From the NCBI RefSeq assembly GCF_000711225.1, contig NZ_JOMG01000002.1:2926501-2990500 (forward strand): a DNA stretch of 64,000 nucleotides, in the 5' to 3' direction. This DNA comes from Pelobacter seleniigenes DSM 18267. GTDB taxonomy: Bacteria > Desulfobacterota > Desulfuromonadia > Desulfuromonadales > Geopsychrobacteraceae. The translations under genes were made by a program, and so were the position numbers. Position 1 is the first letter of the stretch; the number at the start of each line of letters is the position of its first letter. Of the stretch, positions 16,525 through 26,934 are shown one piece after another. The notes under the pieces were generated by a model. It was not told the origin of the DNA. It searched no databases and worked only from the letters and a program-made list of their open reading frames with translations.

Positions 16525-18018
16525 CTAGCTGCCGGCTTCGAATTTTTGCATATCTGCAGGGTGCTTGTTTTTCATCATTTTTGTCGCGACAAGATGCATC
16601 CAGATTAGACAGATCAGCGACAAGGCGAACATAAACATCCAGCAACTGGTCCAGAGCCCGGTCCCTTCGAGTAGATATCCGAATATAATTGGGCAGAAGA
16701 AGCCTCCCAGACCTCCAAGGACACCGACCATGCCCCCGACCACCCCGACTTCCTCAGGAAAGTAATCGGGAATCAGTTTGTAGACGGCCGCTTTGCCGAT
16801 TCCCCAGATGCTGCCGAGCATCACGACAATCACGGCGAAAATCCAGACATTGGCCTGAAAAAATATCCGCGTAACCCCCTTGGCCAGCAGTTCCTTTTTC
16901 TTAACTTGCTGGCCGACCTCGACAGTCGGTTCTTGCCAGGTCTGTTTGGTCGGAAGAACTAGAATTTGGCTGTCAAAATTGTAAAGCGATTCCGGTTTCT
17001 GTTTGAGACCGTAACTATTTTCACCGATATTGATCGAGGTTGCCGTAACCTCGGTAACGGTCCCAGAACGTTTGGCCATAACTCCGCGTCCCGGCGAATA
17101 GATCTCCATCTTCGGGATGATGACCATAAAACTGAGCAGCACCGAAGCGCTCAATACCCAGTACATGACCGTTCGGCCGCCGAACAGGTCGGATAGCCAG
17201 CCGCCCAGCGCACGGATGACGCCGGAAGGCAGGCTGAATGCTGCGGCGAAAATTCCAGCAGTCACCAGGGGCAGGTAATAAACATTGACGAAATAGGGGA
17301 CCAGCCATTGGGAGAAGGCAACGAAACAGCCAAAGACCAGGAAATAGTAGAGACCGAATCGCCAGACCCGGATATCCGAAAGTGGCCTGAGCATCTGGCG
17401 GAAGCTTTTGGTTGAAGATGCTGGTTTCTTGTTCTCGGCAAAGATGAAGAACAGAACACCCATTGATGCCAGCATAATCGCATAATACACCGGCAGCTGA
17501 CGCCAACCTTCGATATCGGTGCCGTAATCTGTCAAGTGATTCAACAGGGTAGGTGCAAACAGTGTGGTCAGCGCTGCTCCGGCATTTCCGGCACCGAAAA
17601 CTCCCAGTGCGGTCCCTTGCCGCTCACGAGGATACCAGACAGAGGTGAAGGCAATGCCGATGGAAAAACTGACCCCGGCCAGCCCGAAACCGAAACTGCA
17701 GAGAGCAAATGTGGTGAGGCTGTCTGCCTTGGAGAGTAAATACATCGGAATTGCACAGATGAGCAGCAAGGTACCGTAAATTGGTTTGCCGCCGAATTTG
17801 TCGGTCAGCATCCCGGCCGGCAACCTGAATATCGATCCGGTCAGGACCGGAATCCCCATCAGCCAGCCAATCTGCACCGGCCCCCAGTTGAAAACCTGAT
17901 TATCCACCAGAAAAGTCACCAGCACGCCATTGAACATCCAGGCGGCGAAACAGATCGTGAATGCCAGGGTGTTAAGGAAGAGCATCTTGTGTGATTTTAC
18001 GGTGGCAACTTCTTGCAT
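16525..18018 (-). CDS. narK: NarK-type nitrate/nitrite transporter with extra soluble insert
   Basis: A major-facilitator nitrate porter of about 497 residues. Conserved signatures include GSIFRLPAGMLTDKFGGKP and the nitrate motif FGFGLAGVSFSIGIAFTSVWYP. After the helix ending in LLSFMVIIP there is an unusual soluble insert of about 80 residues (roughly residues 305-385) with beta-rich, lipoyl-like character (GTVTEVTATSINIGENSYG, VEVGQQVKKKELLAKG) before the next helix. The rest of the protein is normal. The ATG at 18018 has AAGGGTG upstream; the GTG at 18024 is an alternative. It lies 72 bases after narI. Confidence 0.9.
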   Translation of the reverse strand: MQEVATVKSHKMLFLNTLAFTICFAAWMFNGVLVTFLVDNQVFNWGPVQIGWLMGIPVLTGSIFRLPAGMLTDKFGGKPIYGTLLLICAIPMYLLSKADSLTTFALCSFGFGLAGVSFSIGIAFTSVWYPRERQGTALGVFGAGNAGAALTTLFAPTLLNHLTDYGTDIEGWRQLPVYYAIMLASMGVLFFIFAENKKPASSTKSFRQMLRPLSDIRVWRFGLYYFLVFGCFVAFSQWLVPYFVNVYYLPLVTAGIFAAAFSLPSGVIRALGGWLSDLFGGRTVMYWVLSASVLLSFMVIIPKMEIYSPGRGVMAKRSGTVTEVTATSINIGENSYGLKQKPESLYNFDSQILVLPTKQTWQEPTVEVGQQVKKKELLAKGVTRIFFQANVWIFAVIVVMLGSIWGIGKAAVYKLIPDYFPEEVGVVGGMVGVLGGLGGFFCPIIFGYLLEGTGLWTSCWMFMFALSLICLIWMHLVATKMMKNKHPADMQKFEAGS

Positions 18019-18090
18019 GATCACACCCTTCAGGGATGGGTTCAGTTCAACATGGGAACAACGGCAGATAAATTCAGATCAATCACCCCT

Positions 18091-18771
18091 TCAACTTTGG
18101 TTGTTGCGCTGCCGATACCAGACCACCACCTGATAGGGACGGCTGATATAGCCTAGAGGGATACTAGCAACGTGAACCAACCGGGAAAAAGGAAACAGCG
18201 AAACCATGAAAAAGGCATTGACCGCATGCAGCTTGACGACGACAGGCATGTTTGCCAGATATTCAATTTTCGGGCTGAAGGAAACCAGTGACCAGAGCCA
18301 GGGAGAGACGGTATGTATGTACCAGAACCCGCCCCAGCGCATGGTGACGGCGATAAAAACGCCGGTCACAACCTGGAACAACAGGGAAACCAAAAGAACC
18401 CAGTCGATGATTGTCGTCACTGCGGTGACCCGGGCGTTTCCGGTACGCCGGATAATTAAAATCAGCATGGCAATTATTGTGATCATCCCGAGAATTATTC
18501 CCGTGACTTCCAGTAGGTACAAACGTCCCGGCGCCCCGAGCAAAGTTCCCCAGAAGGGCGGAAAAAGAAACGCCAGCAGGTGGGCCGACAAGATCAGGAG
18601 TATGGCATAGTGCCAGGGAACCGAGCCCCAGAACAGGGCGCGACTCTCAAGAAACTGTGATGATTGTGACGAATAGGAATAGCGATCGAAACAATAGCGA
18701 TAGGTACCAACGGCAACAGCGAGTGCGATTGCCACGTAGGGAAACACGCCGAATAAAATCAAATCCATCAT
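18091..18771 (-). CDS. narI: respiratory nitrate reductase gamma subunit NarI
   Basis: A 226-residue dihaem cytochrome b membrane subunit that oxidises quinol and feeds electrons to NarH. Five hydrophobic helices are visible. Histidines expected to ligate the b haems lie in VPWHYAILLILSAHLLAF and KLHAVNAFFMVSLFPFSRLVH. Length is normal for NarI (about 225). Its start overlaps the narJ stop by four bases, so translation is coupled. Confidence 0.95.
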   Translation of the reverse strand: MMDLILFGVFPYVAIALAVAVGTYRYCFDRYSYSSQSSQFLESRALFWGSVPWHYAILLILSAHLLAFLFPPFWGTLLGAPGRLYLLEVTGIILGMITIIAMLILIIRRTGNARVTAVTTIIDWVLLVSLLFQVVTGVFIAVTMRWGGFWYIHTVSPWLWSLVSFSPKIEYLANMPVVVKLHAVNAFFMVSLFPFSRLVHVASIPLGYISRPYQVVVWYRQRNNQS

Positions 18772-19313
18772 GATAATGCTCCATTTTCTGCGTTGCTTTT
18801 ATTGAGAAAGCTTTGCAGGGCTTTGAGAAGCTCTTTATAGGGATGATCATCGTTTTCAATGGCTTGAATGATCTTTTCAAGTGCTGGCAAAACTCCATCG
18901 TCTATCAATTCCCGACAACACTCCGGGTCGTTTACGGTGCCGATGAAACGAAGAACCTCGCTTAAATGATCCGGCAACTCATTTCCAGGAATAAAACCCT
19001 GTGCACGATAGATCTGCTGCATCTTCATCAGGAATAGGGCGCGCTTTTGGCTTTCTCCGCAGAGTTGATAGCCGATATAGGGATGGCAAACCGGCTGTAG
19101 ATCAAAGGTTGATGTGTACATCTCTTCAATCCGGGCCGGATCGGCCAACTCCACGAGAGCAATGAATTCATTTAACTTTCCGGCGGCTTCCGGACATGTT
19201 TTGAATAACGCATCCTTACAGGCAACAGCTGTTTGCTTTACACCTGAGTCTGGATAGCTCAGCAACGCGGAGAATTGACGACATATGTTTTTACTGATTT
19301 GACAATTCATCAT
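18768..19313 (-). CDS. narJ: nitrate reductase assembly chaperone NarJ
   Basis: A 181-residue TorD/NarJ-family chaperone needed for molybdenum cofactor insertion into NarG before membrane attachment. The family signature appears as YTSTFDLQPVCHPYIGYQLCGE, followed by the LPDHLSEVLRF motif. It is encoded two bases after narH and overlaps narI by four bases, the canonical narGHJI arrangement. It is shorter than E. coli NarJ (about 236), as in many non-enteric bacteria. Confidence 0.93.
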   Translation of the reverse strand: MMNCQISKNICRQFSALLSYPDSGVKQTAVACKDALFKTCPEAAGKLNEFIALVELADPARIEEMYTSTFDLQPVCHPYIGYQLCGESQKRALFLMKMQQIYRAQGFIPGNELPDHLSEVLRFIGTVNDPECCRELIDDGVLPALEKIIQAIENDDHPYKELLKALQSFLNKSNAENGALS

Positions 19314-19315
19314 AA

Positions 19316-20803
19316 TTACCAGCGTCTCTTGGGTGGCTGTCGTTTGCCGAAACCCATGCCCTGTTTATATTTTTCGGGGTCCATTCCGGCTTCAATAGCC
19401 TGTTCGCGCAGCATTGGCGGAATCACCATCCGTTGCTTGATGCTGGTCAGTGCGGTCATGCGGAAAATGGCCTCGATCATTGCACTGTCGATACCAGCAA
19501 TCGTTCGTGCTTTTTCTGCTTCTTCTGCAGAGATATCCCCGGTGGTGGTATTACGTCGCTGGATCCGTACTGCAATCAGTTTGCGATAAACAGTCTTGAT
19601 TTCTTCTTCATTTCCACCGGTGAAGAGGCCGGCAAGATATTTAAGCGGTAATCGGGCTTTTTCCAAGCTGCTGAAAAAGTCGTCAGCCAGTTTCTGAACG
19701 CCTAAGGTCTCTCTCGAAATGACTGGAAGCAACGGCGGGACATAAAACAGCATCGGCAGGGTCCGGAATTCCGGATGAAGCGGCAATGCAATACCCCATT
19801 CCTTGACAAATTTGTAGGTCGGGGATTTCTGTGCCGCCTCCAGAACTTCGGGTGGGATACCGCATTTTATGGCTTCTTCCTGCACTTTCTGATCGAAAGG
19901 ATCGAGGATCATGTCGCGTTGTGCAGCTGCTAGTTCCGTGTTGGCAAGTCCGGCAACTTTTTCAATGCGATCGGCATCGTAGAGCAGAACTCCAAGGTAG
20001 CGAATGCGACCGACGCAGGAATGGAAACAGGCCGGAGCTTCTCCTGCTTCCTGGCGTGGATAACAGAGAATACACTTTTCGGATTTACCGCTGGCCCAGC
20101 CGTAATAGGTTTTTTTGTAAGGACAGGCCGATACGCACATCCTCCAGCCACGGCATTTGTCCTGGTTGATCAGCACGATGCCGTCTTCACCGCGTTTGTA
20201 GATGGCGCCGGATGGACATGCGGCCACGCAGCCGGCATTTAGACAGTGGTTACAAATGCGCGGCAGGTAAAACATCACCATCTTTTCGATCGCAAACATC
20301 TGCTGCTGTTCTTCATCACTCAGTTGTACGACGCCAGGATCATTGGCGGCATAGATATTCGACCCGGACAGATCATCGTCCCAGTTGGGACCGGCCTCAA
20401 CCTTTATCGGTTTGCCGCTGACCATGGACACCGGGCGAGCGGTCGGTTGATCTGTCCCGGCCGGCGCATTGGTCAGGTCCTGATATTTAAAGGTGAATGG
20501 TTCGTAATATTCGTCCATCGTCGGCAGGTCTGGGTTGTGAAATATTCTGCTCAGCGATGCCGCTTTGCCGCCCATTTTTAGATGCAATTGCGAACCGGTT
20601 TTTTCCCAGCCGCCCTTGTACTGCTGCTGGTCTTCCCATTTGGTCGGGTAACCGGTCCCTGGTTTGGTTTCAACATTATTCCACCACATGTACTCGGTCC
20701 CCTTACGGTCGGTCCAGAGGTTCTTGCAGGCGATGCTGCAGGTATGGCAACCGATACATTTATCGAGATGGAAAACCGATGACACCTGTGCACGTATATT
20801 CAT
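19316..20803 (-). CDS. narH: respiratory nitrate reductase beta subunit NarH
   Basis: A 495-residue iron-sulfur subunit that carries electrons from NarI to NarG on the membrane face. Four cysteine groups are visible: CIGCHTCSIACKNLW near the N-terminus, CNHCLNAGCVAACP, CRGWRMCVSACPYKK and CILCYPRQEAGEAPACFHSC. The tryptophan in CRGWRMC marks the [3Fe-4S] cluster typical of NarH. Length and order are standard. The gene starts 31 bases after narG. Confidence 0.96.
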   Translation of the reverse strand: MNIRAQVSSVFHLDKCIGCHTCSIACKNLWTDRKGTEYMWWNNVETKPGTGYPTKWEDQQQYKGGWEKTGSQLHLKMGGKAASLSRIFHNPDLPTMDEYYEPFTFKYQDLTNAPAGTDQPTARPVSMVSGKPIKVEAGPNWDDDLSGSNIYAANDPGVVQLSDEEQQQMFAIEKMVMFYLPRICNHCLNAGCVAACPSGAIYKRGEDGIVLINQDKCRGWRMCVSACPYKKTYYGWASGKSEKCILCYPRQEAGEAPACFHSCVGRIRYLGVLLYDADRIEKVAGLANTELAAAQRDMILDPFDQKVQEEAIKCGIPPEVLEAAQKSPTYKFVKEWGIALPLHPEFRTLPMLFYVPPLLPVISRETLGVQKLADDFFSSLEKARLPLKYLAGLFTGGNEEEIKTVYRKLIAVRIQRRNTTTGDISAEEAEKARTIAGIDSAMIEAIFRMTALTSIKQRMVIPPMLREQAIEAGMDPEKYKQGMGFGKRQPPKRRW

Positions 20804-20834
20804 AGTTATAGCTCCTTAAATAGCCGTGCCGGGA

Positions 20835-23800
20835 TTACCAGCTCGGTTCCCCTTTGAGTTTACGCACCAAAATAAAGGTGTCGCGATTGGCGCCGGGAGG
20901 GCCCCAGTAGTTCCAGCCATAAGTAAACTGACCGTAGCCGCCGAGCATCAGATTCGGTTTGAGCCGGATCCGGTTGAGGCTGTTATGACCACCCGCCCGT
21001 TTATTGCCACGCAACGGTGATTTGGGTACGCCGATAGTGCGTTCCGGGGCGTGATAGAGGAAGGAGATCCCTTGCGGCAAGCGGGCGCTAACGACCGCCC
21101 TGGTGACCACAACACCGTGATCGTTGTAAACTTCGACCCAGTCATTGTCGATTACACCGATTTTTTCCGCGTCCTTGTCGTTGATCCAGAAAGGATGACA
21201 GCCGCGTGACAGAGTCAGCATCCGGTGGTTGTCACCATAGGTTGAATGGATCCCCCATTTCCCGTGCGGAGTCAGGTAGTTGAGCATGATACTCTGTTCA
21301 TCCGATTTGCTGACCACCAGATCCTGCAGCGAACTCGGGCTGGGCTTCGGTTTGTAGGTCGGCAGATGTTCGCCGTAGGCGATATAGCCTTCATGATCAA
21401 GATAAAAATGTTGCCTTCCGGTCAACGTCCGCCAGGGAACCAGGCGCTCGACATTGAGACTGTAAGCGGCATAAGCGCGACCGTTATTGGTCAGACCGCT
21501 CCAGCAGGGACTGGTCAGGAGACGTTTGGGCTGGCGGTCGATATCGCTGAAAGTGGTGCGAACCGCACGGGTATCCGCCGCTAGGTCGACTAGCGGCATA
21601 CCGACCTTTTCCTCCTTCGCCTGAAAGGCCCGGAAGGCGAGTTCGCCGTTGGTCTCAGGAGCGAGTTGGAGAATAACGTTGGCCGCATCCCTGGCGTTGT
21701 CCAGCGACGGATAAGTTTCGCCATCCCAGGTGACGGTCGGGTTGGTTTTGATCAATTCATCATAGAAATCTTCGATCTGCCAGGATAGGCCGTGGACACC
21801 AATGCCGTTTTTACGGGCACCCGGGCCGAGGGAGATAAAACGTTTATAAAGATTGACATAGTCGCGTTCGACGACTGCCAGGCCTGGCATGGTTTTGCCG
21901 GGAATCGCAGCGCATTCGCCTTTGATCCACTCCTTGATTTCCGGCTGGGCCATTTCTGCAGGAGTGTCGTGAGCAAGGGGAGTTGAAACGATGTCACGGA
22001 CCGGATCGGGAAGATGAGTCTCGGACATTTGGCTGATTTTTTTCGCCAGTCCCTTGAAAATATCCCAGTCGCTTTTCGATTCCCAGCAAGGCGGTACGGC
22101 TTCCTGGAGCGGGTGGATAAACGAGTGCATGTCGGTCGTGTTAAGATCATCCTTTTCATACCAGGTCGCAGTTGGCAGGACGATATCCGAATAGACGGCC
22201 GAGGTATCCATCCGGAAGTTGATGTCAACCACGAGATCCAGCTTACCCTCCGGAGCGTTCGTGTGCCAGATAACATCCTTCACAGAGCCCTCAGCGGTTT
22301 CTGGCGCTACCGTGTTTGTGTGTGTTCCAAGGTAATGTTTGAGGAAATATTCATGTCCTTTGGCGCTCGACATCAGCGCGTTTCCACGCCAGATGAACCA
22401 GACCCGCGGCCAGTTTTCCGGAGCGTCGGGATCTTCAACGGCAAATTTCATTTTTTTATCGGTTAACTGTCTGACGGTCCAGTCGATGATCTCCTGATCG
22501 CTTTTGGCCCCGTTTGCCTCCGCTTGTTTGATGACTTCGCAAGGGTTCCGGTCGAATTGGGGATAGAAGGGGAGCCAGCCGTTGCGCACCGCACGGATCT
22601 GCTGATCAATGGTGTGTCCCCCATTGATCCTGTTATTCTCCGGAATGGCATTGACGCGCATCTCGTCGGCCGTACGCTCGTAGCGCCACTGATCGCTGTG
22701 TACATAATGGTAGGAGGGGGCATTCTGAAAGCGTGGCGGTTTCGACCAGTCAAGAGCTCCCATGATGGTCGCCCAGGGCGCGATCGGAGCTAGCTTTTCC
22801 TGACCGACATAGTGATTGAGGCCGCCGCCGTTCTTGCCGACACAGCCGCACAGCATCAAAGCAGCGATACCGGCTCGATAAAGCAGGTTGGCATGATACC
22901 AGTGGTTGACTCCGGCGCCGATGATGATCGAACATTTGCCCTCGGTCTTTTCAGCCGTAGACGCCCACTCGCGGGCAAACTGGATGACATTGGTGCGGTC
23001 GATGCCGGTAAATTTTTCCTGCCAGGCCGGGGTGTAGGCCCGTTGGTCATCATCATAGTTTTTCGGATCATCTCCCTGTAATCCGCGGGCGACACCGAAC
23101 TGGGCCATCAGCAAATCGAAGACGGTGGTGACTGGAACCGGGCCCTCGGACGTTTCGAGATAACGAACCGGGACCCCGCGAACGGCCTTGGTTTCGTTGG
23201 AAAAATCATCAAAGCTGACCGGCAAAACTTCAGTGCAGTTGTCCAGTAGGGAAAGTGCGGGGGTAATATCGCTGCCGTCCTGACCATCCTTCATCTGCAG
23301 GTTCCATTCACCTTTTTTCTTCTGCCAGCGAAACCCGAGAGTTCCCAGCGGCATTTTGGGCCGGTCCTGACTCTCATCCCAAACCAGATATTTGAAATCG
23401 GCATTCTCATCATCAGCGTACTGTTCGATGTTGGCAGCGGTTGCCATTCGTCCCGCCTGATAAACGCCGTCTTTCTCCGTTAAACGGATCAAAAAGGGCG
23501 TGTCGGTGTAACGTTTCAAATAATCGATGAAATAGGCTGTTTTTGCTTGGTGATGGAATTCGCTGAGGATGACATGGTTGACCGCCATCCAGAATGCTCC
23601 GTCCTGTCCAGCGTGGGCCGGGATCCACCAGTCGGCGTGCTTCGATGTCATGCTGAAATCTGGCGAAAGAACCGTTACTTTAGAACCATTGTGCCGAGCT
23701 TCGACCAGAAAGTGAGCATCCGGTGTTCGGGTCATGTTGACGTTCGAACCCATCACCGCAATATATTTGCTGTTGTACCAGTCGGCACTTTCCGAGACAT

Positions 23801-24458
23801 CAGTCTGTTCGCCCCAGACTTCGGGCGAGGCGTTCGGCAGGTCGCAATACCAGTCGTAAAAACTCAGGTTGACACCACCCATCAGTTGCAGAAATCGGGT
23901 GCCGGCGGCAAAACTGAGCATCGACATCGCTGGAATTGGCGAGAAACCGACCAAACGGTCGGCACCATGTTTCTTGATGGTATAGATGGTCGATGCGGCG
24001 ATGATCTCTTCAGCTTCATCCCAACCGGCACGGCGGAACCCGCCTTTGCCGCGGGCCTGCTGATAACTTTTGCGTTTTGCCGGATCCTCGACGATCGATG
24101 TCCAGGCAGCAACCGGATCCTGGTGTTCCTCCTTGGCTTTTCGCCAAAGATCAACCAGGGTACCTCGCAAGTAGGGATATTTGACCCTCAGGGGGCTATA
24201 GAGATACCAGGAAAATGAAATTCCGCGCTGGCACCCGCGAGGTTCATAGGGCGGAATTCCGTCTTCCAAGGCTGGATAATCGGTCGTTTGTAATTCCCAG
24301 CCGACAATCCCATCCTTGACGTGAACATTCCAGGAGCAACTTCCGGTACAGTTAACGCCATGTGTGCTTCTGACCACTTTGTCACACTGGTTGCGGTTGC
24401 GATAGAACTCTTCCCATGCCCTGGCTTTAGGATCGATGATATCTTTAATCCAGCTCAT
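20835..24458 (-). CDS. narG: respiratory nitrate reductase alpha subunit NarG
   Basis: A 1207-residue Mo-bisMGD catalytic subunit reducing nitrate to nitrite. Ligands of the N-terminal FS0 cluster are visible at His33, Cys37, Cys41 ([14 protein letters not shown]) and Cys76 (PRGCQRG). The molybdenum-ligating aspartate lies in [17 protein letters not shown], matching E. coli NarG Asp222. There is no twin-arginine signal, so the active site faces the cytoplasm. The start overlaps the upstream cytochrome c gene by four bases, so the cytochrome belongs to the same operon. Confidence 0.97.
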   Translation of the reverse strand: MSWIKDIIDPKARAWEEFYRNRNQCDKVVRSTHGVNCTGSCSWNVHVKDGIVGWELQTTDYPALEDGIPPYEPRGCQRGISFSWYLYSPLRVKYPYLRGTLVDLWRKAKEEHQDPVAAWTSIVEDPAKRKSYQQARGKGGFRRAGWDEAEEIIAASTIYTIKKHGADRLVGFSPIPAMSMLSFAAGTRFLQLMGGVNLSFYDWYCDLPNASPEVWGEQTDVSESADWYNSKYIAVMGSNVNMTRTPDAHFLVEARHNGSKVTVLSPDFSMTSKHADWWIPAHAGQDGAFWMAVNHVILSEFHHQAKTAYFIDYLKRYTDTPFLIRLTEKDGVYQAGRMATAANIEQYADDENADFKYLVWDESQDRPKMPLGTLGFRWQKKKGEWNLQMKDGQDGSDITPALSLLDNCTEVLPVSFDDFSNETKAVRGVPVRYLETSEGPVPVTTVFDLLMAQFGVARGLQGDDPKNYDDDQRAYTPAWQEKFTGIDRTNVIQFAREWASTAEKTEGKCSIIIGAGVNHWYHANLLYRAGIAALMLCGCVGKNGGGLNHYVGQEKLAPIAPWATIMGALDWSKPPRFQNAPSYHYVHSDQWRYERTADEMRVNAIPENNRINGGHTIDQQIRAVRNGWLPFYPQFDRNPCEVIKQAEANGAKSDQEIIDWTVRQLTDKKMKFAVEDPDAPENWPRVWFIWRGNALMSSAKGHEYFLKHYLGTHTNTVAPETAEGSVKDVIWHTNAPEGKLDLVVDINFRMDTSAVYSDIVLPTATWYEKDDLNTTDMHSFIHPLQEAVPPCWESKSDWDIFKGLAKKISQMSETHLPDPVRDIVSTPLAHDTPAEMAQPEIKEWIKGECAAIPGKTMPGLAVVERDYVNLYKRFISLGPGARKNGIGVHGLSWQIEDFYDELIKTNPTVTWDGETYPSLDNARDAANVILQLAPETNGELAFRAFQAKEEKVGMPLVDLAADTRAVRTTFSDIDRQPKRLLTSPCWSGLTNNGRAYAAYSLNVERLVPWRTLTGRQHFYLDHEGYIAYGEHLPTYKPKPSPSSLQDLVVSKSDEQSIMLNYLTPHGKWGIHSTYGDNHRMLTLSRGCHPFWINDKDAEKIGVIDNDWVEVYNDHGVVVTRAVVSARLPQGISFLYHAPERTIGVPKSPLRGNKRAGGHNSLNRIRLKPNLMLGGYGQFTYGWNYWGPPGANRDTFILVRKLKGEPSW

Positions 24459-24985
24459 TGCAGTCCACCTTTGTTTATGAGGTTGCGTTGACGGTCAATC
24501 AGTGGCTGACGGGTTGTATGCATCCGTCTTAAGCCGACCAGGAAGGTCAGTCCGAGCAAAATTACGACGCCGACAATGACCTGAAATGCGAGTTTTCTAG
24601 GATTCGGGGTCACGGAAAGTTGTGCGGTCTGTTGCAGGAATGCAATCATATCGGCCTGTTCTGTTTCAGTCAGAGGCCGATCAGCGAAAATGGCTTCCAT
24701 GCTGGGAAACGGCAGCGATGGGAGGACCCCTTCCAGCCCCTCGCGACCATAATTGTCAAAAATTTTGGTGAGGTCGGGGCCATAGTTGGCGCCGGCAACC
24801 ATGCCCAGCCCAGCAAGGTTATGACAGGCCAGACAAGGAGCCCCCCCTTTTTCAAATGCTGTGTTTCCGGTAAATAGTGCTTTGCCGCGTGCAGGATCTC
24901 CATCCATTGCAAATCCTGAACTGGAAAAGAAAGGCAACAGGGCAAGAATGATCAAGGACAGTCTTATGAATTTGTTCTCTGGCAT
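24455..24985 (-). CDS. monohaem cytochrome c with C-terminal membrane anchor, nar-linked
   Basis: A 176-residue exported cytochrome: a signal peptide (about residues 1-27), one haem site (CLACH, in [15 protein letters not shown]), a probable distal Met further on (LPSLPFPSM), and a C-terminal transmembrane helix ([20 protein letters not shown]) followed by a basic tail. It is the first gene of the nar operon and overlaps narG by four bases. NarC-type cytochromes are known in some nar operons, where they link the enzyme to other electron carriers; here that role is inferred. The start at 24985 is supported by AAAGGAG. Confidence 0.85.
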   Translation of the reverse strand: MPENKFIRLSLIILALLPFFSSSGFAMDGDPARGKALFTGNTAFEKGGAPCLACHNLAGLGMVAGANYGPDLTKIFDNYGREGLEGVLPSLPFPSMEAIFADRPLTETEQADMIAFLQQTAQLSVTPNPRKLAFQVIVGVVILLGLTFLVGLRRMHTTRQPLIDRQRNLINKGGLQ

Positions 24986-25308
24986 ATTCGCTCCTTTATA
25001 GCTGGCCGTCTCGATGATTTTGGGCCAGGGAGAAAGCACAGCAGTTACAAAAAATCCTGCCTTGAATATTTAAAGTTGTGGTGATGTGAATTTCATTGCC
25101 TCCGCAGGGGCTGAGAAACGGATTATGATTCAGTCTGCAAGCACGACAGTTCTCTTAATTGTCCGGCCACAGCCGTCGCGTCTCTACCGTTGTTTTACAC
25201 AGATCATACCAACCTGGAAATCTTCAAGTTAACCATTTGAAAACAAAAGAGAAAAATAATAAAATCCATTCTTTGTGCGTGGTGTAATGAACCAGTTTTC
25301 GGGTAAAC

Positions 25309-25324
25309 GTTACTTACTCGTAAC
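25309..25324. promoter_or_regulatory. GTTAC-N6-GTAAC dyad upstream of the nar operon
   Basis: GTTAC-TTACTC-GTAAC is a perfect 5-bp inverted repeat about 325 bases before the nar-linked cytochrome gene, at an enhancer-like distance. A related pair GTAAC-N6-GTAAC lies at 26721-26736, just upstream of the sigma-54 activator gene. The equal 11-base spacing suggests a shared binding protein, perhaps that activator. I see no convincing -24/-12 promoter in 24986-25327. Confidence 0.35.
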
Positions 25325-25327
25325 ATA

Positions 25328-26707
25328 TCAAGAGGGATGCTTCTCTTTCGTAACATCTCCCTCTAGCTGGTACCGCTGAATCTTCTCCCATAGCGTTTTC
25401 CTGGATATGCCAAGTGCTTTGGCCGTGGGTAATTTTCGTCCTTGGTTGATTGTCAACTTTTGGAGAATCAATTCTCGTTCGACGCCAGCTAATGCCTCCT
25501 TGAGATTGCTTTCATCAAATTGAAAAGCAGGTGTTGTCAGACCAGTTTTTTTGATCAGGTCACTGGGAAGATCAGAGGGCATGATCGTACTTCCACGGCC
25601 TAAAGCGACAGCTCGCTCCATCGCATGTTTGAGCTGTCGAACATTACCGGGCAACGGACTGCTAAGGAGCAAATCACAAACCGGTGCAGATAATTTTGGG
25701 ATCGGTTTTTTCATTTTCCTGGCGAAATGCTTGATGAATGCTTCGGCCATAGGGATGATGTCTTCCAGGCGCTCTCTTAACGGGGGAATTTCAATGGATA
25801 TGACGTTAATCCGGTAGAAGATATCTTCACGAAAACGGCCATCAGAGACCGCTTTTCCCAAGTCAGCGTTAGTTGCGGCAATAATTCTGACATCGACATT
25901 TATTCCGTTTTGGCCTCCGACTGGTTGAATGATTTTGTCCTGAATAACCCGGAGTAATTTCACTTGAGCAGGCAGCGGCAGTTCCCCAATTTCGTCAAGA
26001 AAAAGAGTCCCGCCAGACGCAGCTAGAAATTTCCCCTTGTTATCGGTATGTGCACCGGTAAAGGCCCCCTTAACGTGACCGAACAACTCGGACTCGATCA
26101 GATTTTCCGGAAGTGCTCCGCAGTTGACTTTAACAAGAGGGTTTTTATTACGTGGGCTGAGGCTGTGGATCAGATCGACAATGCATTCTTTGCCGGTACC
26201 GCTCTCACCGGTGATGAGGATGGTTGATTCGAGCGCCGTTATTGCATCGACGGTCTCTAGAATCCGTTGCATCGCTGGACTCTTGAAAATCAGTGGCGTT
26301 CCTTTTTCTTTTGCAGCCAGAATGTTCTTAAGTTGGCTGATCTCTTCGGTCAATCGCCGCTGTTCGGTGATATCGCGACTGATTAAGAGCGTGCCAAGGA
26401 ATTGGCCCTGATCGTCATGGACCGAAGAATAGGAATTGTCGAAGTAGCGCCCTTGGGCCTGAATGACCCGATGGCTGGAAGGAAGTGCCCCGCTCTGCAT
26501 ATTGCCCAGCAGTTCACTGAGTTGCGGGTGTGCTCGGCGTGGATGAATGTCAAAAATCGAGCGGCCAACAATTTGATCTGCCCGGACCTTGCGAATTTTT
26601 TCGGCAGCCCGGTTGCAGATCTGAATGACATGCTGGCTGTCGAGAAAAATGACTCCCTCGCGCATGTGGGAGATAATCGCCGCAAAAATGTCAGGCACCG
26701 GTTTCAT
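25328..26707 (-). CDS. PAS-AAA+-Fis sigma-54-dependent transcriptional activator
   Basis: A 459-residue enhancer-binding protein. An N-terminal PAS domain (about residues 1-120, GVIFLDSQHVIQICNRAAEKI) is the likely sensor. The AAA+ domain follows, with Walker A GESGTGKE, the sigma-54 contact loop GAFTGAH, Walker B GGTLFLDEIGEL and an arginine finger region (PLRERLEDIIPMAEAF). The C-terminal Fis-type helix-turn-helix is LPTAKALGISRKTLWEKIQRY. The intact GAFTGA loop implies a working sigma-54 partner. It lies directly upstream of and on the same strand as the nar operon, so nar control is the simplest inference. Confidence 0.9.
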   Translation of the reverse strand: MKPVPDIFAAIISHMREGVIFLDSQHVIQICNRAAEKIRKVRADQIVGRSIFDIHPRRAHPQLSELLGNMQSGALPSSHRVIQAQGRYFDNSYSSVHDDQGQFLGTLLISRDITEQRRLTEEISQLKNILAAKEKGTPLIFKSPAMQRILETVDAITALESTILITGESGTGKECIVDLIHSLSPRNKNPLVKVNCGALPENLIESELFGHVKGAFTGAHTDNKGKFLAASGGTLFLDEIGELPLPAQVKLLRVIQDKIIQPVGGQNGINVDVRIIAATNADLGKAVSDGRFREDIFYRINVISIEIPPLRERLEDIIPMAEAFIKHFARKMKKPIPKLSAPVCDLLLSSPLPGNVRQLKHAMERAVALGRGSTIMPSDLPSDLIKKTGLTTPAFQFDESNLKEALAGVERELILQKLTINQGRKLPTAKALGISRKTLWEKIQRYQLEGDVTKEKHPS

Positions 26708-26934
26708 CGGTCAACCTCCTGTAACCTTTTTGTAACATCGTCCGTCATGCGACTGATCCAGAGAGGAAAAATCCTTTTACTGTTTAGGTCTGTTTTTCTG
26801 AATTGCCCGAGCTCTCCATTTTTGCTATTTCGTTCGTTTTTCAGAAATAAATATTTGCGCTTTTTTTGAAATTCTGTTTTCTTCTAAAATTCCTATTTAA
26901 TTTAAATTATACACAAGAATAAAAGGCTAAAACC

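Noticed and set aside
24986-25327. Sigma-54 -24/-12 promoter for the nar operon
   Set aside because: I compared GG-N10-GC candidates on the minus strand, such as AGGCAGG near 25053, and none keeps both conserved pairs.
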